Of a stretch of 64,000 bases of DNA, positions 46,553-58,403 are shown in pieces. Below the pieces are notes generated by a model. That model saw only the letters and a program-made list of their open reading frames with translations, had not been told where the DNA came from and searched no databases. Positions within the stretch are counted from its first letter, which is position 1. Each line of letters opens with the position of its first letter. The position numbers and the translations under genes are program-made. The stretch lies in the NCBI GenBank assembly GCA_037074705.1, contig CM073593.1:6267001-6331000 (forward strand). Reading direction: 5' to 3'. Source of the stretch: Zhengitettix transpicula. Taxonomy: Eukaryota > Arthropoda > Insecta > Orthoptera > Tetrigidae.

Positions 46553-47269
46553 CGTTTCATAAAGACAAAGATAGTTCGTTTACGTTAAGAGAGAGAGAGA
46601 GAAAGAGTCTCCGTGCCCTAAGAGAATAAAAAAATTCTCCCGTTACATTAAGGGAATCAGAGATACTCCCAGTACCTTGAGAGAATGAAATACCTGTCCC
46701 AATCTAAATTTTAATTTGTCTTTAAAATTCCACCCCGTCTCTATAGGTTATAGTTTACCGATAACGTGTTTTTTCGTAAAGTACAAATTATGGCAGAATT
46801 CGCTATACATATTTAAGATTGTACACAGAACATTATTTTTTCCTCCTAGCGGTATGAATACAACTGAACCGGCATTTACAATATCATTATTAAACTCAGC
46901 GACTTTCATAAAACCAGATTCGACACACTATTGGTTGTTTTCTCGTTATTTTTATGTAACAACTCTCCATCCCATTCCATTACCAAAAAGGTTGAAATTA
47001 TACACACAAAAACGGGACACACTAAAGCAACCTCATTGACCCCGGAAAGTTTATTTAGACGCAAATATCGGCTGTATTAGCGTGTTTGAAAATTTCCACA
47101 CTTGTTCATCCCCGCCCCTTGGGCCCATAGTCAAGTCTTGCCACCACAGTGTTAGTTTCCGATTAGAGAGATAGACGTATAAGAAATTTGGTTAAATTGT
47201 CTCCGAGTGGGTATATTTTTATGCGGAACATGCACACACAAACCAGCAGCCTATTTTATTTTTTAGAGA

Positions 47270-49100
47270 AGAAGAAGAAAATTATTTAATAATACCAATA
47301 AACGTGAATAATTGAGGGTAAGCATCACAAACACGTTTTCTTAACATCCAGCGACGGGGAAAACTGAACTATCGGGATCAGATCCATAACACCATTATGT
47401 ATTAAGGGTTTGAAAATAAAATTTTGTGGAATAATTAGTAGATATTATTATCCGATGTTTTACAAATACCTACATCGGTTTAAAGTTAATAATATTTAAG
47501 AATAAACTGAAATTTTTAAAGGAATTCTTGGCGAGGAAGAATATGTTGTCAGGTATAGAAAAGGATAAGATGAAAATAAAGAGAAAAACCTATCAAATGA
47601 TGTACAAGGAACAACGTTTCAAATAGTAGACAAGACAAACATATAGTAAACTAACGGTTCAAATAGTTGAGAATTATATACATATTAAGAATAATTACGA
47701 TTATACCACCATTTTAAACGTTGGTTCGTTATATATTATTGCTATATCATTGTCATTCTTACTTTCAGAAACGTTATTTCCTTGGTGTTTTTTGCTATAT
47801 TTTAGTCCTCGGGCTACTTGTTTCATCTTATCTATTTCTCTACCTGCCTACATATTCTCCCGCGCTAAGAAATCCTCTTCAACTTGTGTTTATTCTAAAA
47901 ACCTCCTTAACGTAAACCGATCTACGAAATGAAAAACCCGACAATAATATTTACTATTGAAAATAAAATTAATGGCAAATACAAACAAGTATAATTCTAA
48001 TAGGTAAAATACATTTAAAAAGAACACACGACGTTTCGGGGACCTCCATTTTTTTTACCAGAATTAAATGCCAGTTACGTTAATATAGGGAAATGTGAGA
48101 ATACATATGGTATAATTTATTTGTTACATGATTTAAAGGTAAACGTCTAATAGTGGAAATACATTTTTACAAAACAATACACGATGCTCCTTCCACAATT
48201 CCTGGACATAGAATTACCGATAAAATAAAAAACTTACCTGTATTTGGCCATAAATTTATCTTAAACCTTCTAACAGAAAAATTATACTATATTAATCTGA
48301 ATATAATTTTAGAATACATAAACATTAAAATTTACAACTAAGTACGAAACGTTCTTTCCCTTTGCTTAAGGACATCATCACTTGTATCTAAAAATTATTC
48401 AATAAATACAATGAAAAAATCAATAAATATTTAATCCACCAAAAATAAATAAATTTAGTACATTATTAAAGCAATAATATATGCTGTGAATTTAAATAAA
48501 GCAGTTTAACAGAACATTCGTAGACTTCATGCAGCAAATTTCAGGACCGGAATAAGAGAAAACAATCCCATTAAACACTTCACCAAATATTTATATGAAC
48601 TGTTAAGGATTTATGTAGGGCCGTTTATATTTAAAACTGCAGTGGCCCGTACTTATTTACCTAGAGTTTTAAATTTCGTCGTTTCTGTTTAAGTTTTCTA
48701 AAATTAAAAAATGTTTGGGTGAAGGGAAAATTAATATGGTGGCTTCACTAATAAATTATTGAGGATTCAGGGAAAATGCGCTGGCAATTAAACTGTTAAT
48801 CCGGACAACATTTGGCAAGCTGCGGCAGCTGTTGTGGCATTCGTGTTTGGTTCTATTAAGGTTTCCACCAATCGGAAGGATGTAAATTGATACTAAACGA
48901 AAACTGCGGCTTGAATTGAGGTGCTCGAAATTAGTAACGTTCCGTTGGCGGAAGTGGAAAAATGCTGTGAAAAATGGGTATTGTATGTTTGCAAAATTTT
49001 GTCTGCATGGACGGACTGAGCTTCCTTTACAGTTTCATTTTACCCGACACGCAGCGAAATCACTGCCACATCTGTTAGTTCCCTTTCACTGTGATTCGGT
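47270..49100. other. Unassigned stretch
   Basis: AT-rich. Motif remnants lie at about 48003-48040 (minus, GTCCCCGAAACGTCG) and 48345-48390 (minus, TGATGATGTCC...GAACG). The segment 48780-49080 is GC-richer, with a 121-aa frame (48916-49281) that runs into the CA repeat and is not recognised. Confidence 0.35.
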
Positions 49101-49105
49101 ACACG

Positions 49106-49127
49106 TCTTTACATACACACACACATC

Positions 49128-49164
<37 letters not shown>

Positions 49165-49170
49165 ACAGAC
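49106..49170. repeat. (CA)n microsatellite
   Basis: An imperfect CA run. Confidence 0.95.
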
Positions 49171-49706
49171 ATACAGACAGAGCGATATACACCTCCGCAC
49201 ACCCCACTAATTGTCTTCACGATTCGAAACAAAATTCCTCCCTCAACTTCTAACACAATTGTAATTTATGCGACTCGGTGATTATTCACACCAGTTGACG
49301 TATTTGCGTATTTTAGTAAAATATATCGGAAACTAAATTTTATACTGTATCTGTAACCTATAAAATTAAAACAGGCAAATTTTTATCTTCAACTCTTCCA
49401 TTAACGTAGTACCTAAATTTAGCCTGTAGTTTTCGTTGTAACATAAATTTTTACTCTTCCGATTACTGGAAACTTTAATTGCGAAGCCTTGCATGAACTT
49501 TCACAATTTGATCCGCAGCTTGGAAGGTTAACCGAATTGATAACTTCATTAATACCTTAATTAATTACTAATAGTTTTACTGATCTTTAATAACTTACAG
49601 TTACTTCGGATATGAAGTAATAATAATTCTAGTCAATAGCTTATTGGTAGAATAATAATTATTTTCCATTCAGTAATATTGGATTTTTTATGATACTCAT
49701 TAATAA
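49171..49706. other. Unassigned stretch
   Basis: Ordinary AT-rich sequence. No feature seen. Confidence 0.4.
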
Positions 49707-49784
49707 TCTTATAAATAAAAAAGAGTGTATGTATGTTTGTATGTTTGTTTGTATGTTTGTTTGTATGTTTGTTTGTATGTATAC

Positions 49785-50900
49785 AAATTTCGTACACGAG
49801 TTCTTTGCGACCAGGAAAACAACACTGTCGGGGTGAGACGCGCCTACCACCTCCAGAAGCGGGGGTGGACGGGGGTTGAAATACTTAAACATGCTGAAAC
49901 AGCTAATATTTTAGTCGGATAATATTTTTTAGGGGTCCAAGATATTTATGGTGTTTCTACCGATGTTTTCTGAATATAATTTTCATCCCCAACACCCTGG
50001 GAAAAGGGCACCCTTAGGGTTTGGGGTGGAGAATACAAATCTATACCGGTGGATCAAATTTCACCAAATTTCGTACACGTGTTCTTTGCGACCAGGAAAA
50101 CAACACTATCGGGGTGAGACGCGCCTACCACCCCCTGAAGCGGGAGTGGACGGGGGTTGAAATATTTGAACATGCTAAAACAGTCGATATTTCAGTCGGA
50201 TAAATATTTTTAGGGGTCAAAGATATTTATAGTCTTTCCACTGATAATATCTGAATATAATTTTCAACCTCTACACCCTGGGGAAAGAACACCCCTAGCG
50301 TTTGGGGTGGAGAGTACAAATCTACACCGCTGGAGCAAATTTCACCAAATTTCGTACACGGGTTCTTTGCGACCAGGAAAACAACACTGTCGGGGTGAGA
50401 CGCGCCTACCACCTCCAGAAGCGAGCGTGGACGGGGGTGGAAATATTTGAACATGCTAAAACAGCCGATATTTTAGTCGGATAATAATTTTTAGGGGTCC
50501 AACATATTTATGGAGTTTCTACCAATGTTTTCAGAATATAATTTTCATCCCCTACACCCTGGGAAAAGGGCACCCTTAGGGTTTGGGGTGGAGAATACAA
50601 GTCTATACCGGTGGATCAAATTTCACCGAATTTCGTACACGGGTTCTTTGCGACCAGGAAAACAACACTGTCGAGGTGAGACGCGTCTACCAACCCCAGA
50701 AGCGGGGGTGGACGGGGGTTGAAATACTTAAACATGCTAAAACAGCAGGTATTAGATTTGGATAAATATTTTCGGGGTCAAAGATATTGATTGTGTTTCT
50801 ACCGATGTTATCTGAATATAATATTCATCTCCTACGCCCTGGGAAAAGGGCACCATTAGGGTTTGCGGTGGAGTTGCTTTACAGAAAAATAACGCGAATA
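49785..50900 (+). repeat. ~281-bp tandem array, about 4 units
   Basis: The landmark AATTTCGTACACG recurs near 49785, 50068, 50349 and 50630. Each unit runs through TTTGCGACCAGGAAAACAAC, GGTGAGACGCG, a zone with ACATGCTAAAACAG, TAGGGGTC and GGGTTTGGGGTGGAG. Units look about 90% identical. The same unit appears once more near 51427. Confidence 0.9.
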
Positions 50901-51929
50901 CAACCGAGTTTGGAGTCAAATCGAAGGTTATGGATGTCAGTGAGTTTACTTCGGATAAATATTTTTAATTGCCCATTTAACCCGAAAGGGTGGGGGTTGG
51001 AAGTGGAGATAAATAGTCAGTTCTTGCGCGTTCTTGGAGGAGAATTACGTGAATACTATTTCAACGGATGTTGTTGAAAATATAAATCCCTTTAGACATT
51101 AGCGGTGAGCTTGCTTAGGGCTGGGGGTGAGAATTGTCTATTATTGTAAAACTGCCAAAATGTTATGTGTTTATGGGTAAACTAGATTTATAGTGTTTCT
51201 ACCGATGTGATATGAGTAAAAATTCAACCCTTTCCACCACGGGAAAGTAGCAGATTTAGGGGTGGTGTTGTTCATACTATTTTATCGATGTTGTTTCCAT
51301 TAATAACGACGTTTAATTTTATAAATAAAAATGAGTGTATGTATGTATGTATGTTTGTATGTTTGTATATTTGTATATTTGTATGTTCGTTATACAAATC
51401 TACACAGCTGGAGAAAATTTCACCAAATTTCGTACACGTGTTCTTTGCGACCAGGAAAACAACACTGTCGGGGTGAGACGCGTCTACCACCTCCAGAAGC
51501 GGGGGCGGACGGGGGTTGAAATATTTAAACACGCTAAAACAGTCGTTACTTCCGTCGGATAAATATTTTTAGGGGTCACAGATATTGATAGTGTTTCTAC
51601 CGACTGTTGGGCTGAGACGCGTCTACCACCCCCAGAAGCGGGTCGGGATTATCAGTAGAGCACTTTTAGGTGTTGGGTGGAGGAACGCTGCAATAAAATA
51701 ACGCGAATACAACCGAGATTGGAGTCAAATCCAAGGATATGGATGTCGTCCAGTTCAATTATAGCATCAAATTGGCCATTTAGCCCCAATGGGCGGCAGT
51801 GGATGGGATGGAAATTTTCTAACATGTTAAATCATCGATATTAGCGTGGAATAAATAAATACCGGGATCATTGACGTTGATAGTATTTCTACCGATGTTG
51901 TTTGTAGGCATGATAGGGGTGGGGCTGGA

Positions 51930-52860
51930 GGGGATTTCCTTGAAAATAACGGGAAAACAACTGAGATTCGAGTCAAATCGAAGGTAATGGATGTCCCTGA
52001 ATTTATTTATGACAATCTGGACAACGCGCGGGTATCGGCTGGGTTGGGATGAGTTGACCGGCTGTTTTTTGCGTCGATTAAATATATTTCGGGATGAATT
52101 ACATTAATAAAATTTCCCTACATTTTCTCTGTGAATAATTTCAACCCCTTTCGGACTCATAAGGGTGCACATTTAAGGGTGGGCGTGAAGTAGCATTACA
52201 TAAAAATAAACCAGAAACTATCGGGATTGTCACTGAGTTTAATTAATTTCCTTGAAAATAACGGGAAAACAACCGAGATTCGAGTCAAATCGAAGGAAAT
52301 GGATGTCGCTGAATTTATTTATGACAATCTGGACAACGCGCGGGTATCGGCTGGGTTGGGATGAGTTGACCGGCTGTTTTTTGCGTCGATTAAATATATA
52401 TCGGGATGAATTACAGTAATAAAATTTCCCTACATGTTCTCTGTGAATAATTTCAACCCCTTTCGGACTCATAAGGGTGCACATTTAAGGGTGGGCGTGA
52501 AGTAGCATTACATAAAAAGAAACCAGAAGCTATCGGGATTGTCACTGAGCTATTAATTTCCTTGAAAATAACGGGAAAACAACCGAGATTCGAGTCAAAT
52601 CGAAGGTAATGGATGTTGCTGAATTTATTTATGACAATCTGGACAACGCGCGGGTATCGGCTGGGTTGGGATGAGTTGACCGGCTTTTTTTTCGTCAATT
52701 AAATATATTTCGGGATGAATTAGATTAATAAAATTTCCCTACATGTTCTCTGTGTGTAATTTCAACCCCTTTCGGACTAGGAAGGGTGCAACCTTAAGGG
52801 TTTGCGTGGAAGTAGCATTAGATAAAAATAAACCAGAAACTATCAGGATTTTCACTGAGT
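51930..52860 (+). repeat. ~308-bp tandem array, 3 units
   Basis: ATTTCCTTGAAAATAACGGG recurs near 51938, 52246 and 52556. Each unit continues through GGACAACGCGCGGGTATCGG, TTGACCGGCTGTTTTTTGCG and TTTCAACCCCTTTCGGACTC. Units are very similar (mostly single-base differences), which suggests amplification more recent than the rest of the cluster. Confidence 0.9.
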
Positions 52861-53444
52861 TTAATTATGACATTAAACTTGACCGTTTAAGTCCCCGAAG
52901 CGGGAGTGGTCGGGGGTGAAAAATTTCAAACATGTTAAACGGTCGATATTTGCGATAATTATTTCCTGGGGTTAATTACTTTGATAGTATTTATACCGAT
53001 GTTGTTTGTGTATAATTTAACCCGTGTGAGGGGAGCAAGCTTAGGGGTGGGGTGGAGGTACGTTAAATAAAATCCCGCAAAAACAACCGAGAATCGAATC
53101 AATTCCGAGACAATGAATGTCGCTGAATCTAATTGTGACAACCTGGGTAACGCGACGGGTTTGGGAGTTGTTGGGCGAGGGAATAAATTTTCAGACAATG
53201 TAATCGGCCGATTTTTGCGTGGAATACATTCTTTTTCATTATCGCATATTTGTGGGGGTGGTCATCTTCTAACATGTAAAAACGGCCGATATATTTAGTC
53301 AATGACTTCATCCCCCTTCGGCATGGGAGGTGAGCACATTTAGGGATAGGGTTCGAGGAGCTTTACATAAAAATAGCGCAAATTGGAGTCTTATGGATGG
53401 TTATAGATAAATGACATCTCGGGCAACGCCGGGCACCCAGCTAG

Positions 53445-54979
53445 TAATAATAATAAAACATTTAGACACTCTCCAATTTATTTACAACTTCAGAAAGAGA
53501 GCTTTCACTTATGTCTTAGAAATTCTTTATAAACACTTAAAATTTGTATATAAAAAGAAAAAGATGTCATAATTATATAATAGTGCCAATACATGCAGTC
53601 GTCTGTTCAACTTGTACAAAACTTGTGTTAAAATTTAATTTAAACAACTCCGGTTTTATAAAATGATTATGTCATAAGTTAAAGCCGCCTATCTGAATTC
53701 ATATAAAAATTGGAGACACTTTATAAAAGGTTTTTCAATTATTAATAACAATTATTTTTAAGCAATTTAAAGTCAGGTAATTTAATAAATCGCCAATTGT
53801 CCGGACTCTTAAATAATTCAACCTAATTTAGCTACACGTTAAAGCAGTTATCATTCCATTGCCTGTATCAGTTTAAACTGAACAATTAATTTTGTAAATA
53901 AGATCGTTTATCTATCATCTTAATTCCAACTGTCTTTATTGTTTTTTAATAAATTGAAATCGTTTATTTTTCCTAAATTAAACCGGATATCATAATTATA
54001 AAACGAGTCAATAAGGTTATATATTAATAAATAAAGTAGTCTTTCTCGTTGTAGAGAATGAATAAAGTCTTCTCGGACTTCTAACCGAGTAAACAAATTT
54101 TATTCGAGACGTTTCGATGACGTTCACTGCCATCGTCTTCTACTATTTATTTTTCAAACATTTGTCAGTACTTTACGAAAATTATTCAATTAAACGTTGA
54201 TCGTTTGCGATTGATGGCCTAAATCAACAATTATACATGTAGTTGTAAATAATTTTAGTGTTTTTTTTGGCCAAGCATCAAATCATCATAATGATGAAAA
54301 AAATATCTGAGTATAATAAAATTAATAAATAAATAGATTGCCTTGAGTCAGAAAAGTATAATGTCTATTATTACAATATTATTATAGAATAACATTTATT
54401 ATTAATATTCTTTTCTAGCAGGCAAGACAGCAAATTATTAAATTTAATTATTAAAAATCGTTCAAACTGTTGAGGTCCTAAAAGAGGACGAACCGTCGTG
54501 AAATTAGTGAACATTATACTCTTCTGACTTCAGGAAGTCTATTTGTTTATTTAAATTTTAGTGTTTGTATTTGATACCCCGTCCTGTTATTGGCTAAAGA
54601 GGCGAACAGTGGTCGGAGTCCATAATCGTCTTGACTTTCATTCCAAAATACTCGTTGACTAGTGAGGGCTTCTTTGTATCATGCCGTTCTATACCCCATG
54701 TTATACAACGAATCAACAACGAGGTGTAAAATGTTCGATAGTCATCAATCATTTCCCGACTATTGTAATGGCGATGTCGTTTTCGGCCAGCAGATTACGG
54801 CGGACGACTAGAACCAGCTGCGAACCAGATACAGCTTTGATTTGTGCACCAATCAATACCTTGTAATTCACTGTCCTATTAACCTGCATGTACATGATTA
54901 CATTAACCCCTTAAGGGCGCGGATGCAGGTTGCCACCTCCTCACACCCCAAACCACTCCTTCACTCAAACACTCCACAG
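53445..54979. other. Unassigned stretch
   Basis: Two motif remnants, minus at about 54109-54150 (GAAGACGATGGCAGTG, CATCGAAACGTC) and plus at 54467-54500 (CTGTTGAGGTCC...GGACGAACCGTCG), face each other and may be the arms of a decayed foldback. A minus-strand run at about 54690-54870 is fairly open but unrecognised. Confidence 0.4.
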
Positions 54980-55053
54980 CAGTGATGGGCAAACTTTATG
55001 GAGAGGGAGCCAAAAGAAAGGAAAAATACTTTGTGTGGGCCAGTATAATATAT

Positions 55054-56790
55054 TCAAAAATAATAATGATACCTTTTATTTTTTGTGATAATAAACCCTA
55101 TTAATGACCGAAAGATTATGAAGGAAAATGTGATGAATGAAACTGACTGCATTTGTAAAAGTTTCTCATAATTTGCTTCGAACGGTGATGCACTTATTCT
55201 TAGAAGAGAATTTAAATGCTCATCTGTCGGTCTGTTTATAAGGCAACTCTTTCGAAGTTTCATTGTAGAAAACTCCTGTTCACATTGTAATAATTAAAAG
55301 AAATAGTTAACAAAATTATTCAGATTTAAAAATTTATTCTTTAAAAGTACAAAGTGTAATACCTACTCTATACGCCAAATTTCATCAAGTTAACAAATAA
55401 ATATTTTATTTCAATCTTTCAATTCGTGGCGTTCTAGGAAAAAAACAACTTTATATTTTGCAATGAAATACGTCGAAATTCTCTTTATCTCAGGGTCATT
55501 ACTGGGTTTGCTAGTAATAACAATCCAATTTAATAAACTAACATTAACAATTCAAACTCATTGAAGCTAACTTAATACAATATGAAAATAAACTAAATGA
55601 AATAAACTAAATGAAAAGAAAAACGAACGAAATCTGACTTCTACCTTTAATCCTCGTTTACAGATTTTAAATAATTGTTTTGAACTCACGAATGTCTTTC
55701 TGGTACTAGATCTTATTCTTGGAGCTTGAGGACAACACTCACTAAAAAGGCCATTATTCACTGATTCTACACATTAAATTTTTAATACACACGGTCGACG
55801 TTCTCAATCTCTGCCACCTGGAACTTTGGATCAGCCGCACCTCAGTCAGCCCTCGGACATAGGTCTCCTTGATGCCTCTATGCGAAATTTAGTTCAGTCT
55901 GTGTGAAGCAAAACCTTTTGTTTCCAAATTTGCGATTATTATTTGAGTCCCTCCGTCAATACTGTTTACTCGCGTTTTATGTAAACTAATAGATCTCGCA
56001 GTTGGACTTCTTGGACCGCGCTATTCATACTTTTAGTTCAACATTCACATTCTCCCGTAACGTTCGCCGGACTCCTTTAACGTTTCAGTTCTCGATGCAG
56101 ACTAACTTCCTACTCGCGCGCATTTCCGGTCACATTAACCTACAAAGAGCCGAGATTGTTACTTTCAAAAAAACTCATGCCACTAACAATCCAATAATAT
56201 TAAAACAATTAATGGCCTCTTTAATTGGAATTACAACATATATATGATAAAGCAAACATAATAATAACTTTCTAGATGAGATTTATGATTTGTGAAAGTA
56301 GATCAGGACTTGTAGAACTCCAATTTTGTAACATTAAGAAACAACTGTTTGAGTTGAGTGTTACGTTTAATTCAATTAATTCAAGTTGCAAGTCCGGTTT
56401 CACTTATTCACAGTTCACATTAAAAGGCGTACTGGAAATTTCAAAGTATTTTTCAGTGACACTGAAGTCTTAAAATGTTCGTTCAAATTCACCCTGGAGT
56501 CTTCTTAGATTATCTTCGTAACTCTTTAGATTTTCCTTCACCACCGGAGCTTTTGAATTAAACCTCGGGAAGTGAGACAAGTCATTCTTAGCGAGCCGAT
56601 TCGCGAATAGAACAAGTTGTTGTTTAAAACCTTTGAGATGCTCCGAGACATCATCGATAAATTGATTTTTGCCTCGCATCTTGACATTCAACTTATTCAT
56701 GTGGCAAAGAAGATCTGTAAAAAATGTGAAATGAGAAAGTCATGCAGTATCTGTCAGGATTTTATACTCTACAGATCGCTGTTTCTCAAC
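55054..56790 (-). pseudogene. hAT transposase (GTF2IRD2/ZBED-like), interrupted
   Basis: On the minus strand, beginning near 56750: FTFFTDLLCHMNKLNVKMRG, then KNQFIDDVSEHLKGFKQQL and DLSHFPRF, which match the conserved middle of hAT transposases of the GTF2IRD2/ZBED kind (FL.DL..HLN.LN..LQGK....). Further on come LQLELIELN and MFALSYI, and across the insertion CEQEFSTMKLRKSC followed by TDEHLNSLLRISAS, the hAT C-terminal dimerisation region (CE..FS.MK..K...R..LTDEHL...LR.A.S). Internal stops are present (for example at about 56275 and in 56380-56450). The N-terminal zinc finger and catalytic first half are not in view. The enzyme is dead. Confidence 0.8.
55285..56236. mobile_element. TTGTAAT-ended TIR element, copy 3 (inside hAT transposase)
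   Basis: It starts TTGTAATAATTAAAAG and ends CTTTAATTGGAATTACAA, with 7-bp perfect terminal inverted repeats in a 952-bp unit. It interrupts the hAT frame between codons for ...ALSYI and CEQEFS. Removing it restores the expected continuous protein order, which fixes its ends. Right flank CATATATATG, left flank TTCACA. Internal blocks are shared with 5261-6358 and 6385-7341. Confidence 0.8.
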
Positions 56791-56860
56791 GAACAATGTC
56801 ACCATTTGGGCCTTTCACTTCCAAACTCACTTGAAGACGCGTCACCTTACTTTTGAGGGG

Positions 56861-57311
56861 TTTTTTTGTTTGTTTTTTAGGATAACAGGCTACATGAGGG
56901 TAATCCACACGGTGGCAACTCCCCTTTAATAGCATAGGAAGGGATTTGGAAGGGAGGATGCGGAAGAGTAGAGGAAGGTAGCCAAGGGTTAACTAGGGCC
57001 CCCGGACTTATGGTTTAAGGATCATACCCGGCAATTCACCTAAAAGTGATGCAGGGAAAACACTAGAAAAACCTGCATCAGGTTGGTCGGGCATTCCGAT
57101 GGCAGGAGAGGGGTTTGCTGTGGTGTCGCAGCTTTCTCCTCGCCGTGCTTTGACCGGTTTAGGAGGCAGCTGGCCGACTATTCCAAAAGGAATAGCGGAC
57201 AACTCTTACAGTATGCCCAAGGTCTGTGACACCGGAACATACTCCTCTCAAAACAGGCCGAGGTGCCTCGGCTTGAGGGAACCTTAGTTCAAAAACGGAG
57301 AGAGGAAAAGC
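56861..57311 (-). mobile_element. Retroposon family, copy F (5'-truncated)
   Basis: The + strand starts with a T-rich run and TTAGGATAACAGGCTACATG, then all family blocks to GAGAGAGGAAAAG, where it stops about 90-110 bp short of the full 5' end. A T-run at one end and truncation at the other is the usual outcome of target-primed reverse transcription. No clear target duplication seen. Confidence 0.8.
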
Positions 57312-58403
57312 CCTAATTAATTTGGACTAAATGGTGTAGCTTGAAGAGTTAATGAGAGACTTTACCCAACGGGACCCTGGCATAATACCTCGTAGAAATC
57401 GTCGACTTTCTTCTTCTCACGGGATATGTTTGTTATTATTTCTTTTTTTGTACGTTAAAATTGTGTATTTGCATACGTATTTTAACGTTTGTTAGGTAAC
57501 ATCTTAGAGCTAATATTTTTCACAATATTCAGAGTAAAACTACCAAACCAAGAACCCAAAGAAACATTTTCCAATTCTAGCGTGGGTGGAGGGGATAGCT
57601 ACTGCGAGGAGGCTCCGTTGCCAGTTTTACTATTCCCTACAAATTTGCCAGCGGGCAGTGCCTCTCACTTTCAACACAAAATTATGATATCTAGGATAAG
57701 TCAATAAATTTGTATGTCATTACAGATATAAAACGAAAGAGAGAAAAATATATATGTACCTTATATTCTGTATTCTTTTTTACTCGTCAAATTAGAAATA
57801 ATGTCTCGTGGGCCGGAGAAGAACATTTGAGGGGGCCGCTGTTCTACAGGACAACGCAGAATTTTCCTTCTAAATTTGCGCTAAAAGCAGGGATTAAACC
57901 CATGAACCTTGCCGGTATTTGTTACAACGATATCTTAAGTTTATTCCTCGAATTAGAGTGGTATTAAAATCATAAAGCACTCGGGCGTCGGTGTTGCCAC
58001 GTAGTTTAAACAAACTACGCTTACAAAAATGGACGTCATATACTGATGAATGAAAAATTTTTCAATGCCCCCGTGATTGTTCGGCAACGCTAATTTACCT
58101 GCAGTTTCATTTATGATTCATTCCACTATCGTGGAAAATAACAGCCAAGGTTCTTAAAGTTTAAACCGCACTCTTAAGGATTTTTTAGTAAATGAATTTG
58201 GGAAAAACTGTGGCATTATAAAACATACAGAAGAGATTAAGGATTGCAATCAGACTGGAAACAGTGGCCCGTTGTTCACTACCGGGGTGAAAGTGTGCTA
58301 CTGAAGCCTGAAACATGATATTTACTGAATGCCTCATGTCATTTGCCTGCGTTCTAACCCCTGCTAAAATAAGGACTTCTTCCTACACAGGATTTTACTA
58401 GAT
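57312..58403. other. Unassigned stretch
   Basis: Mixed composition with short unrecognised frames (57489-57707 and 57710-57967, plus). No element boundaries seen. Confidence 0.4.

Larger units (their letters stand above)
45460..46690. repeat. ACTCCCG minisatellite, interrupted
   Basis: Repeated, diverged units of about 25-35 bp with the pattern TACTCCCGNTACCTTAAGAG plus AATNAAA (for example near 45535, 45575, 45955, 46540 and 46620-46690). The array is split by the retroposon at 45982-46538. Similar bits occur at 11430-11570. Confidence 0.6.
45230..47267 (-). mobile_element. Long Helitron-like copy with internal minisatellite
   Basis: Minus orientation. The right end holds the complement of the 5' zone (TATGCGGAACATGCACACAC at about 47220). 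The left end is TAGCACGTGCTGTGTGCCCGG, whose complement ends CACGTGCTA, a relaxed Helitron end. Between them are AACTCAGCGACTTTCATAA, GTTGTTTTCTCGTTATTTTT and an ACTCCCGNTACCTTAAGAGAAT minisatellite. A retroposon copy (45982-46538) is inserted inside the minisatellite. No coding sequence was recognised. Confidence 0.6.
49707..53444 (+). mobile_element. Helitron-type cluster with internal tandem arrays
   Basis: The 5' end is A|TCTTATAAATAAAAAAGAG with TATG/TTTG repeats. The 3' end is GGGCACCCAGCTAG|T at 53444. A second internal 5'-like start occurs at about 51313 (TTTTATAAATAAAAATGAG with TATG repeats), so two elements may be fused. The body repeats the family blocks several times. Sixty-residue frames starting MGWR recur because the DNA unit recurs. 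They are not genes. No Rep/helicase. Confidence 0.7.
54980..56860 (-). mobile_element. hAT transposon remnant (3' end)
   Basis: The left end CAGTGATGGGCAAACTT at 54980 looks like a hAT terminal inverted repeat (CAG.G.TGGGCAA...). Minus-strand transposase sequence follows (C-terminal part 55054-55284, middle part 56237-56790), interrupted by the TIR element at 55285-56236. The other terminal repeat was not found, and a retroposon (copy F) begins at 56861. Confidence 0.7.

Noticed and set aside
49725..51562. A series of 60-75 aa frames with near-identical sequence, some starting MGWR
   Set aside because: They repeat only because the underlying 281-bp DNA unit repeats. Frames on the other strand repeat equally, and neither start context nor domain supports a gene family.
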